A stretch of 64,000 bases of DNA from Gp13-AA77 sp035578005 (GCA_035578005.1 DATJYK010000444.1:1-64000), one strand, 5' to 3'. Counted from the stretch's first letter, positions 8,759 through 16,493 are shown. Notes: generated by a model not told the origin, from the sequence alone. Numbers and translations are program-made.

Positions 8759-10225
8759 TCAGGCCAGCAAAGCTTTGTTGACCACCTGGCCGGCCACATC
8801 CGTCAGCCGGAAGTAGCGGCCCTGGAACTTGTAAGTGAGCTTGGTGTGATCGATTCCAAGCGCGTATAGAATCGTGGCCTGCACGTCATGAATGTGCACG
8901 GGGTCCTGCAGGATGTTATAAGAATAGTCGTCGGTCTCCCCGAGCGTGAACCCGGCCTTGACGCCGCCGCCGGCCATCCACATGGCGAAGCAGCGAGGAT
9001 GATGGTCACGGCCATAATTGGTTGCGGTGAGCTTACCCTGGCAGTAGACCGTGCGCCCGAATTCGCCGCCCCACACCACTAAGGTTTCATCCAGCATCCC
9101 CCGCTGTTTCAGGTCCTGAACGAGGGCCGCCGAACCCTGATCCACACCCTGGCATTGAAGCGCAATGTCGCGCGGAAGGTCATTGTGCTGATCCCAACCG
9201 CGATGGTAGAGCTGGATGAAACGGACGCCGCGCTCGGCGAGTCTCCTGGCCAGCAGGCAATTGGCGGCATAGGTGCCGGGCTTGCGCGAATCAGGCCCAT
9301 ACATCTCGAAGGTGGAGTCCGGTTCCTTGGAAAGGTCCGTCAACTCCGGCACCGAGGTCTGCATGCGATAAGCCAGCTCGTACTGGGCCACGCGAGTTTC
9401 GATCTCGGGGTCGCCGTAGTCTTCCGAGAGCAACTGGTTCAGCTTATCGACGCCGTCCAGCATGCGGCGCCGCGTGGCGGGTGAGATGCCCGGCGGGTTC
9501 GAAAGATAAAGCACGGGATCACCGCCTGACCGGAACCTTACACCCTGGTATTTCGACGGCAAGAATCCATTGCCCCACAGGCGCGAGAAGAGTGGCTGAT
9601 CGGGATTGAGCGCGTTGGCTTGCGAGATGAGCACCACGAAGGCCGGCAAGTTTTGATTCTCACTCCCCAGACCGTAGCTCACCCACGCGCCCATGCTGGG
9701 GCGCCCCGGCTGCATAAAGCCCGTCTGGATGAAAGTGATCGCCGGATCATGGTTAATGGCCTCCGTGTACACGGTTTTCACGATGGTGATGTCGTCTACA
9801 ATCTTGGCCGTGTGAGGAAGCAGTTCACTGACCCAGGCGCCGGACTTCCCAGCTTGCTGAAACTTGAACATGGAAGGGGCAACCGGGAACGAGGACTGCC
9901 CGGACGTCATCCCCGTAATCCGCTGGCCCATGCGGATGGAGCCCGGCAACTCCGTGCCTTGCAGACTTACCAGCTTGGGCTTGTAATCGAAGAGCTCAAT
10001 CTGTGAGGGCGCGCCCGACTGGTGCAAGAAGATTACTCGCTTTGCCTTGGGAGCAAAGTTGGGGAATCCCTCCAGACCACCGGTCTTGGGGTCACGAGCC
10101 TCAGCCGCGTAGCCGTCTCGATTCAAGAGCGCCGCCAGGGCGGGGATGCCGACGGCCACTCCGGCCGTGCTCTTGCGAAAGAACTGACGGCGCGTCATAG
10201 CCAGCGGTAGTTCGTTCGGGTTCAT
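8759..10225 (-). CDS. DUF1501 domain-containing protein, Tat-exported
   Basis: A 488-residue protein with a clear twin-arginine signal (TRRQFFRKSTAGVAVGIPAL). It belongs to the DUF1501 family, which has a sulfatase/alkaline-phosphatase-like fold: VIFLHQSGAPSQIELFDYKP near the N-terminus, LLARRLAERGVRFIQLYHRGWDQH, VWGGEFGRT and GRDHHPRCFAMWMAGGGV. A GAGGTGA ribosome binding site precedes the ATG. In planctomycetes and acidobacteria the gene usually follows a DUF1549/DUF1553 cytochrome-like partner. Here the upstream neighbour is a repeat and then rlmH, so the partner is absent locally. Confidence 0.85.
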   Translation of the reverse strand: MNPNELPLAMTRRQFFRKSTAGVAVGIPALAALLNRDGYAAEARDPKTGGLEGFPNFAPKAKRVIFLHQSGAPSQIELFDYKPKLVSLQGTELPGSIRMGQRITGMTSGQSSFPVAPSMFKFQQAGKSGAWVSELLPHTAKIVDDITIVKTVYTEAINHDPAITFIQTGFMQPGRPSMGAWVSYGLGSENQNLPAFVVLISQANALNPDQPLFSRLWGNGFLPSKYQGVRFRSGGDPVLYLSNPPGISPATRRRMLDGVDKLNQLLSEDYGDPEIETRVAQYELAYRMQTSVPELTDLSKEPDSTFEMYGPDSRKPGTYAANCLLARRLAERGVRFIQLYHRGWDQHNDLPRDIALQCQGVDQGSAALVQDLKQRGMLDETLVVWGGEFGRTVYCQGKLTATNYGRDHHPRCFAMWMAGGGVKAGFTLGETDDYSYNILQDPVHIHDVQATILYALGIDHTKLTYKFQGRYFRLTDVAGQVVNKALLA

Positions 10226-10239
10226 AAGCTCACCTCACG

Positions 10240-10378
10240 ACAGAGATGAGAGACCAGAGACGAGAGACAAGGGCGGGACTCATCCTGGTTGGTCTTGTTT
10301 CTGCTTTCTTCATCTCTTGTCTCTCATCTCTCGTCTCTTGTCTCTCATCTCTCGTCTCTCGTCTCTCGCTCTTGTCAC
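10240..10378. repeat. Low-complexity inverted repeat (GAGAGAC-rich arm and GTCTCTC-rich arm)
   Basis: The left arm (10241-10275) is built of GAGATGAGAGACCAGAGAC-type units. The right arm (10315-10372) is its complement, with TCTCATCTCTCGTCTCTTG repeated about three times. The two arms could form a long imperfect hairpin between the DUF1501 gene and rlmH. The rlmH stop codon is formed at the edge of this repeat. Another copy of the same family is at 27983-28265. Confidence 0.75.
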
Positions 10379-10839
10379 TTCGCATACGGAAATCTACGAA
10401 GAATGGCGAAGCCGCGATAAATCTGCTCTAGCAGCAGCGTGCAGGCCCAGTCATGGGTGAGAGTCATTCGCGAAAGTCCCAACAACAGATCGGCTTGCTC
10501 CCGGACCTCCGGCGCGAAGCCCTTGTCTCCGCCCACAAGGAACACCAACTCCCGCGTGCCTCGTAGAGCGCGCTCCCCCAGCCATTCGGCGAACTGCTCG
10601 GACGTCCACTCGCGGCCGGAAGGATCGAGCAAAACCTTGTAACTCTGCCGTAGCTCTTCAAGCCAGCCGGGGTTCCGGCTACGGCTCTTTAGCCGTGGGC
10701 TTCTAGTGCCGCGGCCCACCCCCGGACTTTCCTCAATGCGGATATCGATGAAGTGCTTGATGCGCTCCTGATATTCCGTTTGAAGCGCCCGCAGGTTCGC
10801 GTCCTTGGGCTTTCCTTCTCTGATGATCCGAATCCGCAC
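10375..10839 (-). CDS. rlmH: 23S rRNA (pseudouridine1915-N3)-methyltransferase RlmH
   Basis: A SPOUT-class methyltransferase that uses SAM to methylate pseudouridine 1915 in helix 69 of 23S rRNA. The SAM-binding knot is clear: ELVFLVGGDKGFAPEV, LSRMTLTHDWACTLLLEQIYRG and the C-terminal RRFPYAK. I place the start at a GTG giving VRIRIIREGKPKD, which fits the family N-terminus and gives 154 residues. A TTG 10 codons upstream is possible. Residues about 39-57 (GTRSPRLKSRSRNPG) are unlike the usual helix and are encoded by a palindromic, repeat-like stretch (about 10668-10724). It is the last gene of the ribosome-assembly cluster. Confidence 0.85.
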   Translation of the reverse strand: MRIRIIREGKPKDANLRALQTEYQERIKHFIDIRIEESPGVGRGTRSPRLKSRSRNPGWLEELRQSYKVLLDPSGREWTSEQFAEWLGERALRGTRELVFLVGGDKGFAPEVREQADLLLGLSRMTLTHDWACTLLLEQIYRGFAILRRFPYAK

Positions 10840-10916
10840 CTGACTCGCCGATTGATGATTGCGGGTCAAGGGCCCGGCTTTCGGTCCTCAAATCGACAAT
10901 CAACCAAGCTCTAATT

Positions 10917-11264
10917 CTACGCTTCTTCCGTCGGAATCGGTACACGCGCAGCCTTTTTCCAAAGACGTTCGAGATCGTAAAACTCCCGCGCCCGCTCGAG
11001 AAAGATGTGCACCACGAAGTCGAGGTAGTCCAGCAGAATCCACTCGGCCTGGCTGTAACCTTCGACGTGAGCAGGCGAGGCGCCTTTCGACTTCAGGTCC
11101 TCGACGATGGCGTCACAGATGGCCTGGGTGTGGCGCGTGGAAGTCCCGGTGCAAATCACAAAGTAGTCCGTAAACGACGAAATTCCCTGAAGGTTCAGAA
11201 CACTAAGGTCGAGGGCCTTACGCCCTTGCGCCGCACGGACGGCCTCTTCGAGATGTCCTGTCAT
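10917..11264 (-). CDS. rsfS: Ribosome silencing factor RsfS
   Basis: A 115-residue RsfS/Iojap protein that binds ribosomal protein L14 on the free 50S subunit and blocks subunit joining under starvation. Family features are VLNLQGISSFTDYFVICTG, the STRHTQAICDAIVEDLK helix, and the signature VEGYSQAEWILLDYLDFVVH followed by IFLERAREFYDLERLW. Its ATG overlaps the stop of nadD by 4 bp (ATGA), indicating coupled translation. The nadD-rsfS-rlmH order is the common bacterial arrangement. Confidence 0.93.
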   Translation of the reverse strand: MTGHLEEAVRAAQGRKALDLSVLNLQGISSFTDYFVICTGTSTRHTQAICDAIVEDLKSKGASPAHVEGYSQAEWILLDYLDFVVHIFLERAREFYDLERLWKKAARVPIPTEEA

Positions 11265-11944
11265 TTGCCTCCCCGCCCGGCGCGCCCGTTGCGCCCGGAC
11301 CGATACAGTTCCTCCTTTCGGATATATTCTTCCACAAGCGGCGGGACAAGGCCAGCGAGAGACTTTCCGGCACGCGCGGCGCTGCGAATTTCACGGGACG
11401 CGATGGCTGCCCGCACTCCGCTGAGGACGTGCACTCCCATTCTAGTGGGCAATGGCAGCCTCGATCCGTTTGCAGTCAGAGCCTTACCGGCGTGTCCGTT
11501 GCAGATGCTGGCCATCAGCTTGCGGCTCCCAAAGCCGGGCCGCGAGGCCACGATGAAGTTTGCTAGTTCGCAGAGCCTTTGGTAATCCTTCCAGTTTGGA
11601 AGATCGAGAAAGCTGTCGACGCCGAGGATGAAGTAAAGCCGATCACGGGAGGCCAGCATCCGGCGCACGGCTTCTGCGGTCTCAACCGAGTAGTTGGGGC
11701 GGCGATCAGGCTTCGGGGCCTCGAGGAGGGAGGGCACAAACGCAGGCTCACCTTGAGAGGCGAGCGCCACCATCGCGAAACGATGAGGAAAGGGCGCGAG
11801 GTCTTCCCCCAGCTTGTGAGGAGGCACGCCGCAGGGCACGAAGAGCACGCGGTCAAGCTGGAATCGACGCGCGGCCGCCCGCGCGGCACGCAGGTGCCCG
11901 GCGTGAATGGGATCGAAGGTGCCGCCGAAAATCGCGATGTTCAC
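11261..11944 (-). CDS. nadD: Nicotinate-nucleotide adenylyltransferase NadD
   Basis: A 227-residue nucleotidyltransferase that makes deamido-NAD from nicotinate mononucleotide and ATP in NAD synthesis. The GGTFDPIHAGH motif at the N-terminus supplies the ATP-binding HxGH, and the C-terminal substrate/ATP motif is recognisable in ASREIRSAARAGKSLAGLVPPLVEEYI. FVPCGVPPHK is also family-typical. The initiator is GTG. The C-terminus has a short Arg/Gly-rich extension (RSGRNGRAGRGGK). It overlaps rsfS by 4 bp and lies about 250 bp downstream of obg, separated by a palindromic repeat. Confidence 0.92.
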   Translation of the reverse strand: MNIAIFGGTFDPIHAGHLRAARAAARRFQLDRVLFVPCGVPPHKLGEDLAPFPHRFAMVALASQGEPAFVPSLLEAPKPDRRPNYSVETAEAVRRMLASRDRLYFILGVDSFLDLPNWKDYQRLCELANFIVASRPGFGSRKLMASICNGHAGKALTANGSRLPLPTRMGVHVLSGVRAAIASREIRSAARAGKSLAGLVPPLVEEYIRKEELYRSGRNGRAGRGGK

Positions 11945-12045
11945 GTTAGATGAGCCGCCTCCGCTTTACCCGCAAAGGTTTGGGCCACAAGCTGGGAGCG
12001 CGGGCGTCTCGCCCGCACGCCGCGGAAAGGCAATTTCGAACCTCG

Positions 12046-12152
12046 GAAGGGCGGGGCTTCAGCCTGGCTTCAGCCCCGCCGTACCGACGCCCTCAACTAA
12101 GTTATTGCCATGTTGGGGTGCGATTTGCGACGCGGCTGAAGCCCCGCCCTTT
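12046..12152. repeat. REPIN-like element, family A (copy 1)
   Basis: Two GC-rich palindromes in opposite orientation border a short spacer. The left one is GAAGGGCGGGGCTTCAG (with an internal partial duplication of GGCTTCAGCC) and the right one is GCGGCTGAAGCCCCGCCC. The same outer sequence bounds the elements at 14841-14930 and 22060-22213. It lies between nadD and obg. A further hairpin (GCGGGCGTCTCGCCCGC) precedes it near 12000. Confidence 0.75.
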
Positions 12153-12190
12153 CATATCGCGCCCCACCTATTTTTCCGCATCCTGCTAGC

Positions 12191-13279
12191 CTAAAGGCGG
12201 TCGGCCACGACCGCTTCATGTGCGTCCGCAGCCGGCACGGCCGCGGGCTTCGGAATTCCTTCCAGCCTCGCCCAAATGGCTCGCTTGAGTCCTTCGAGGC
12301 CCTGCCCGGTGACGCCGGAAATCTCATAGAGCGGCTCGCCGCGGTCTTTGGCGAAGCGGCGGAGCTTGGCGAGACGGTCGCCGTCACCGGCAGCGTCCAC
12401 TCGCGAAGCCACCAGCAGCATAGGCTTAGACGCCACTTCAGGACTGAAGTTCGCGAGCTCGGCCATAATCACGCCGTAGTCTTGCACCGGATCGCGTCCC
12501 GAGTTTTCGGCCACGTCAATCAGATGAACCAGCAGCCGAGTTCGTTCGATGTGTTTGAGAAAGCGCCCGCCGAGTCCTTTGCCATCGTGCGCGCCTTCAA
12601 TAAGCCCCGGAATGTCAGCCATCACAAATGACCGCTCAAGATCGAGCCCCACCACTCCAAGATGAGGCTCGAGAGTGGTAAAGGGATAATCGGCGATTCG
12701 AGGCCGGGCGGCGCTCAGGCGCGAGATCAGCGTTGATTTGCCGACGTTAGGGAAGCCCACCAAGCCAACGTCCGCCAGAAGTTTCAACTCCAGCCTCAGC
12801 GCGCGTTGCTCTCCCGGCCGTCCCGGATCGGCTCGTCGAGGAGCCTGATTTGTAGAAGTAGCGAACCGCGCGTTGCCGCGGCCGCCACGACCGCCGCGAG
12901 CCGCCAGGAACCGCTCGCCGGACGCGTCAAAGTCAAAAATCTCTTCGCCGGTTCCATCGTCGTACACCACGGTGCCTGCGGGCACAGCCAGCACCAGGTC
13001 CTCTCCGTCGCGCCCGTGCCGGTTTGAGCCTTCCCCATGCCGCCCGCGTTCTGCACTGAACTCGCGCTTGTAGCGAAACTGAAGCAGCGTGTTGAGGTGC
13101 TGGTTGCTTTCGAGATAGACGCTGCCGCCGTTGCCCCCGTCGCCACCGCTGGGACCGCCGCGCGGCACAAACTTTTCTCGGCGGAAGGCGGAGCAGCCGT
13201 TGCCGCCGTCGCCGCCTGCAACCCGAATTACAGCCTCGTCAATAAACACGGTAGACCCGCGAAAGAGACGCACCTTCAT
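12191..13279 (-). CDS. obg: GTPase Obg/CgtA
   Basis: A 362-residue essential GTPase involved in late 50S assembly and stress signalling. The glycine-rich Obg fold covers residues about 11-168 (GGDGGNGCSAFRREKFVPRG), followed by the G domain: G1 GFPNVGKS, switch II DIPGLIEGA and a SRVD element in place of the usual NKxD. A short C-terminal tail remains. The ATG at 13279 overlaps the antitoxin stop (ATGA), but it adds about ten residues (MKVRLFRGST) before the normal Obg start. A GTG at 13249 gives the family N-terminus VFIDEAVIRVAGG. Confidence 0.93.
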   Translation of the reverse strand: MKVRLFRGSTVFIDEAVIRVAGGDGGNGCSAFRREKFVPRGGPSGGDGGNGGSVYLESNQHLNTLLQFRYKREFSAERGRHGEGSNRHGRDGEDLVLAVPAGTVVYDDGTGEEIFDFDASGERFLAARGGRGGRGNARFATSTNQAPRRADPGRPGEQRALRLELKLLADVGLVGFPNVGKSTLISRLSAARPRIADYPFTTLEPHLGVVGLDLERSFVMADIPGLIEGAHDGKGLGGRFLKHIERTRLLVHLIDVAENSGRDPVQDYGVIMAELANFSPEVASKPMLLVASRVDAAGDGDRLAKLRRFAKDRGEPLYEISGVTGQGLEGLKRAIWARLEGIPKPAAVPAADAHEAVVADRL

Positions 13280-13521
13280 CCGGTGCGGCCAAAAAGCTGT
13301 TCGATCTCGGCACTTCCCATCTGGTCGAAATCATCGGGTACGGCGATCTCCCCGGCCAGAAATCTCAGCCGACGTTTCTGCGCTCCAGTCGGCGCGTCCA
13401 AAGCAGTGACTTTCACGACTGGCTTTCCGTACTTGGAGATGATGAACGGCTTCCCCTTCGCAGCTTCCTCTACTAAGCGCGAGAGGTGGGTTCTCGCCTC
13501 GCGAATATTGACGGTCTGCAT
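13276..13521 (-). CDS. Phd/YefM-type antitoxin, orphan
   Basis: An 81-residue antitoxin of the Phd/YefM family. The N-terminal domain MQTVNIREARTHLSRLVEEA and GKPFIISKYGKPVVKV is the typical DNA-binding part, and the C-terminal tail (VPDDFDQMGSAEIEQLFG) is the type that wraps a PIN-domain VapC-like toxin. No toxin follows. Its TGA overlaps the first ATG of obg in an ATGA junction. Such antitoxins normally overlap their toxin start in exactly this way, so the toxin was probably lost. Confidence 0.85.
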   Translation of the reverse strand: MQTVNIREARTHLSRLVEEAAKGKPFIISKYGKPVVKVTALDAPTGAQKRRLRFLAGEIAVPDDFDQMGSAEIEQLFGRTG

Positions 13522-13529
13522 GCGTGCTC

Positions 13530-13665
13530 AGACTCGATGTAGTGGTGTCTCCGTGTTCTCCGTGCCTAAGGACGCTCAACACGGAGGCCACAGAGCCTCC
13601 ATGACCTCCGGGTTGAGACGCTTCCAAGCACGGAGTTCACGGAGAACTCTGGTTGTTTCAGCCCC
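13530..13665. repeat. Imperfect inverted repeat with CTCCGTG-type units
   Basis: The segment contains alternating CTCCGTGTTCTCCGTG and CACGGAGTTCACGGAGA motifs capable of folding back on each other (arms near 13545-13565 and 13632-13652). A related segment is at 23012-23085. No gene is seen between the antitoxin and the sulfatase-TPR gene. Confidence 0.6.
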
Positions 13666-13748
13666 ATCACGTTATAACACTTGCTATCACTTTCTTTTCT
13701 GCAGCCGGCGGCTTTGCGCATCCCAGGCTTTCAGCATGCGCTAAACCA

Positions 13749-15863
13749 TCAATTGGATTCAAGCCGATCGAGCGCGGTCTGAGCGGCCACAAAATCCGGA
13801 TCATCCTTGAGCGCTTCTCCGAACTCCTGCTTGGCTTCCTGATTGCGCCCAACGGTTTCGAGCGCCAGTCCAAGATTGTAATGAGTTCCCGCTGACTCGG
13901 GCCGCGCGGCCAGAGCGGCGCGGAAATGCTTAATTGCTTCGTCAAAATGCCGCTCGCGCGCTGCGATTGTTCCAAGGCCGTATTCCGCGGTGAAGTCGCC
14001 GGGCGCGATGCTGAGCAGCGCCTGAAACTCAGTTCGGGCGCGTTCCTCCTGGCCGAGCTGAAGCCAGAGTGTACCTAAGGTCTCGGCCGCCTCCACGTCT
14101 CGCGGCAGCGCGGCCAAAACGGCCTTGAGTTCACCCACCGCCTCCTGATACCGGCGTAGGCTCATGTCGCAGGTTGCCAGCTCGAAATGCGCTGGCGTGT
14201 TCTCAGGGTCTTCGCTTGTGATCTTCTCGAAGAGCGCCGCAGCGTCGCCTGGCTTACCGGTCTGCGCCAGGTGCAAGGCTTCCAGGTACCGGTTGTACTC
14301 CACAACGTGATCCTTGGGGTCAGCGCCCGATGAGCTTTCGGACTTCGGAGAAGCCACCGCGAGATAGCCCAGGGAGCGCAGCCTTTCTAAGATCTCCGGA
14401 CTCACGGGGCTCGCGCCTGCCGCAGCCTGGACGCGGTATCGCGCGCGAAGCGCCGCGAGGCGGTCACTATACGAGTGTGCCAAGGACTCATGGCTCGAGT
14501 ACAGGTTGCGGGTCTCCCCACGATCCTCAGCAACATTGTAAAGCTCGGGCTTGGGCGCCTCGATGTAATGATAGTTGCCCATTCGCACGCCGTGCAAACT
14601 CGCCCAGCCAAACTTGTCGTGCGCGTAGGTACTCTCGCTATAGACCTCGCGCCCAGAGGAGACTTCCCCCTGCAACAACGGCATAAGACTGCGGCCCGCA
14701 AACGAAGAGGGCTCCGGAATGCCGAGCGCTTGCAGGATTGTAGGCGCGACGTCGATGAGGCCCGCGGGAGAATCAACCCGAGATGGGAAGATGGCCGAAG
14801 CAGCGGTTCCTGCGATACCGGGCTTCGGAGAACGCCCGAAGAAGGGCGGGGCTTCAAGCCCCGCCGAAAAGCGCGCTTCAATAATTCTTCTTGACTGAGT
14901 CTGTCCGGCGGGGCTGAAGCCCCGCCCTTCCGCGGGCCAGTGAATGATGACCGGCACGTGGAGCGTGCTTTGATAGATAAAGTAGCCGTGTGTGTGCTCC
15001 CCATGCTCGCCCAGGCTCTCGCCGTGATCCGAGAGCAGCACCACAAGGGCACGCCGATCGATTCCCTTCTGCGCGAGAAACCGGAAAAATCCGCCGAGCA
15101 CGTCGTCCACGTAGGCCAGCTCCGCGTCATAGTCGCTCTTGGGCGCAAGCCGCTCAAACCGCGGCGGATCGTAGGGCTGGTGAAGGTCAAACAGGTGAAC
15201 GAAGGCAAAGAAGGGCTGATCCGAATTTGCCGCCATCCACCTTTCGGCACTCTTCGTCACCTCAGCGGCCGGACGCTTCAAGTCAAGCGCGCGCTCGAAG
15301 CGGCGGCTATCGAAGGGGCTATCGTAAAGGTCAAAGCCTTGGTCGAACCCGAAGCGGCGCGCCAGAAAGTATCCACCGATAAAGGCCGCCGTGCGATAGC
15401 CGTGCGACTTCAGCACCGTGGCCAGCGTGATCGCGCCTGAAGGCAGCACCTCGCCGTTCTCTTCGATGCCGGTCATGAAAGGGTACGTCGAGGTGAACAG
15501 CGAAACGTGGGAAGGCAACGTGATGGGAACCTGCGAGCTGACCTCACTGAAGATCGTGCCGCCGTGCGCAAGTGAGTCGATATGGGGCGTGGCCAGCGCT
15601 TCGTAGCCGTAACAACTGAGGTGATCGGCGCGCAGTGTGTCGACCGAGATCAGGATCACCGAAGCCGGCGGGATGGTCATCGATGAAGTGGGGGTTCCAC
15701 CAAATGAGCGGCCATGGACCAAAAACGCAAGCAGGAACGCCCAGCCACAGATGACCGCGGTTACGATCGAGGTGGGGGCAGGAGAGATAAGAGCTTGCCT
15801 GAAGAGCTTTGGATGGGTAACCGCTGGCGCAAAGAAATTCCGAACAACCACTTTATTTATCAA
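13749..15863 (-). CDS. Membrane-anchored sulfatase-fold hydrolase with C-terminal TPR repeats
   Basis: A protein of up to 704 residues. A single N-terminal membrane segment (SIVTAVICGWAFLLAFLVHG) precedes an alkaline-phosphatase/sulfatase-fold domain: metal Asp75 in LISVDTLRADHLSCYGYE, VPITLPSHVSLFTS and LLSDHGESLGEHGEH. The nucleophile position of the CxPSR motif is Thr115, so it cannot be converted to formylglycine and the enzyme is not a classical sulfatase. Residues about 312-341 derive from an inserted 90-bp repeat. Residues about 540-704 are TPR units (AHFELATCDMSLRRYQEAVG, TEYGLGT-like, GTHYNLGLALETVGRNQEA). The start is uncertain: TTG at 15863, or GTG at 15851. Confidence 0.8.
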   Translation of the reverse strand: MINKVVVRNFFAPAVTHPKLFRQALISPAPTSIVTAVICGWAFLLAFLVHGRSFGGTPTSSMTIPPASVILISVDTLRADHLSCYGYEALATPHIDSLAHGGTIFSEVSSQVPITLPSHVSLFTSTYPFMTGIEENGEVLPSGAITLATVLKSHGYRTAAFIGGYFLARRFGFDQGFDLYDSPFDSRRFERALDLKRPAAEVTKSAERWMAANSDQPFFAFVHLFDLHQPYDPPRFERLAPKSDYDAELAYVDDVLGGFFRFLAQKGIDRRALVVLLSDHGESLGEHGEHTHGYFIYQSTLHVPVIIHWPAEGRGFSPAGQTQSRRIIEARFSAGLEAPPFFGRSPKPGIAGTAASAIFPSRVDSPAGLIDVAPTILQALGIPEPSSFAGRSLMPLLQGEVSSGREVYSESTYAHDKFGWASLHGVRMGNYHYIEAPKPELYNVAEDRGETRNLYSSHESLAHSYSDRLAALRARYRVQAAAGASPVSPEILERLRSLGYLAVASPKSESSSGADPKDHVVEYNRYLEALHLAQTGKPGDAAALFEKITSEDPENTPAHFELATCDMSLRRYQEAVGELKAVLAALPRDVEAAETLGTLWLQLGQEERARTEFQALLSIAPGDFTAEYGLGTIAARERHFDEAIKHFRAALAARPESAGTHYNLGLALETVGRNQEAKQEFGEALKDDPDFVAAQTALDRLESN
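14841..14930. repeat. REPIN-like element, family A (copy 2), inside a coding region
   Basis: Exactly 90 bp bounded by GAAGGGCGGGGCTTC at the left and its complement GAAGCCCCGCCCTTC at the right. Each end is itself a hairpin (GGCGGGGCTTCAAGCCCCGCC). It lies within the sulfatase-TPR gene and adds 30 codons without breaking the frame. Confidence 0.85.
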
Positions 15864-15962
15864 TAGGTTGCTGGGATATTGAAGGAAACAGCATAAGATT
15901 CAATAACTTACTGGGTTCCCAAAAACACCACCCATTGTTTTCAATAACTTGCTGGGTTCGTT
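15859..15962. repeat. Three direct repeats of about 18 bp with 40-41 bp period
   Basis: TCAATAGGTTGCTGGGA at 15860, TCAATAACTTACTGGGTTC at 15900 and TCAATAACTTGCTGGGTTC at 15941. They lie immediately upstream of, and the first overlaps, the start of the leftward sulfatase-TPR gene. They could be operator-like binding sites. Three degenerate copies and no cas gene argue against CRISPR. Confidence 0.55.
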
Positions 15963-16013
15963 CGTACCCTCTCAGTTTTCACACGCGCGGCTCGTAGCTG
16001 CGTTCGGCGCCAG

Positions 16014-16493
16014 TCAGTTTGCGCTCCTGTGGGGGACAAATCTCTTCCACTCACCTCGGACAATAGCGGCGCGGATTTCGCTTGGGGTTTTCCCCTGCTT
16101 CGTCATCTCGTAAGCAAAAAACGTCTCCGCCATGCAGACTCCACACCCTGCCGTGTGGGAAGAGGCAAAGCAGTCCAAAAGGCTGCTGTGGCCGAATTCC
16201 CTGTCGCAGTGGCAGTAACAGGGTTGCTGGGCCAGCACCAGCGGAATCTGATGCGCAATCGCGTAGGCCTTAACCACCAACGGGCGGTCGATGAAATCTG
16301 TGGCCGGCAGTAACTTCGGAAGCGGTTTTGCGTCTTCTGCGCTCTTGTGGTAGGGAGGCGTTGTCTCGGCACCTTGCCCGCCCGCCGGCTGGTCGTTTGG
16401 TTGGCCGGTCTGCTGCCCTGCCATAAGGCGCATCCCGCAGCACAGGGTAGCCGCTAGCGCTGAGATGGACAGGGTTCGCGTCCAGTGCGTCAT
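16014..16493 (-). CDS. Exported PCYCxC-motif protein
   Basis: A 159-residue protein starting at the ATG that gives a signal peptide (MTHWTRTLSISALAATLCCG). A Gln/Pro/Gly-rich linker leads to the family core: Cys92, Cys94 and Cys96 in QQPCYCHCDREFGHSSLLDC, then Cys108, and Cys117 and Cys120 in TAGCGVCMAE. This is the PCYCxC (CYCXC) family of predicted extracytoplasmic metal- or redox-active proteins. Its role is not established. It lies between rpmA and the sulfatase-TPR gene on the same strand. Confidence 0.78.
   Translation of the reverse strand: MTHWTRTLSISALAATLCCGMRLMAGQQTGQPNDQPAGGQGAETTPPYHKSAEDAKPLPKLLPATDFIDRPLVVKAYAIAHQIPLVLAQQPCYCHCDREFGHSSLLDCFASSHTAGCGVCMAETFFAYEMTKQGKTPSEIRAAIVRGEWKRFVPHRSAN

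Noticed and set aside
15859..15962. Possible CRISPR array
   Set aside because: There are only three short degenerate repeats with no hairpin typical of CRISPR and no cas genes.
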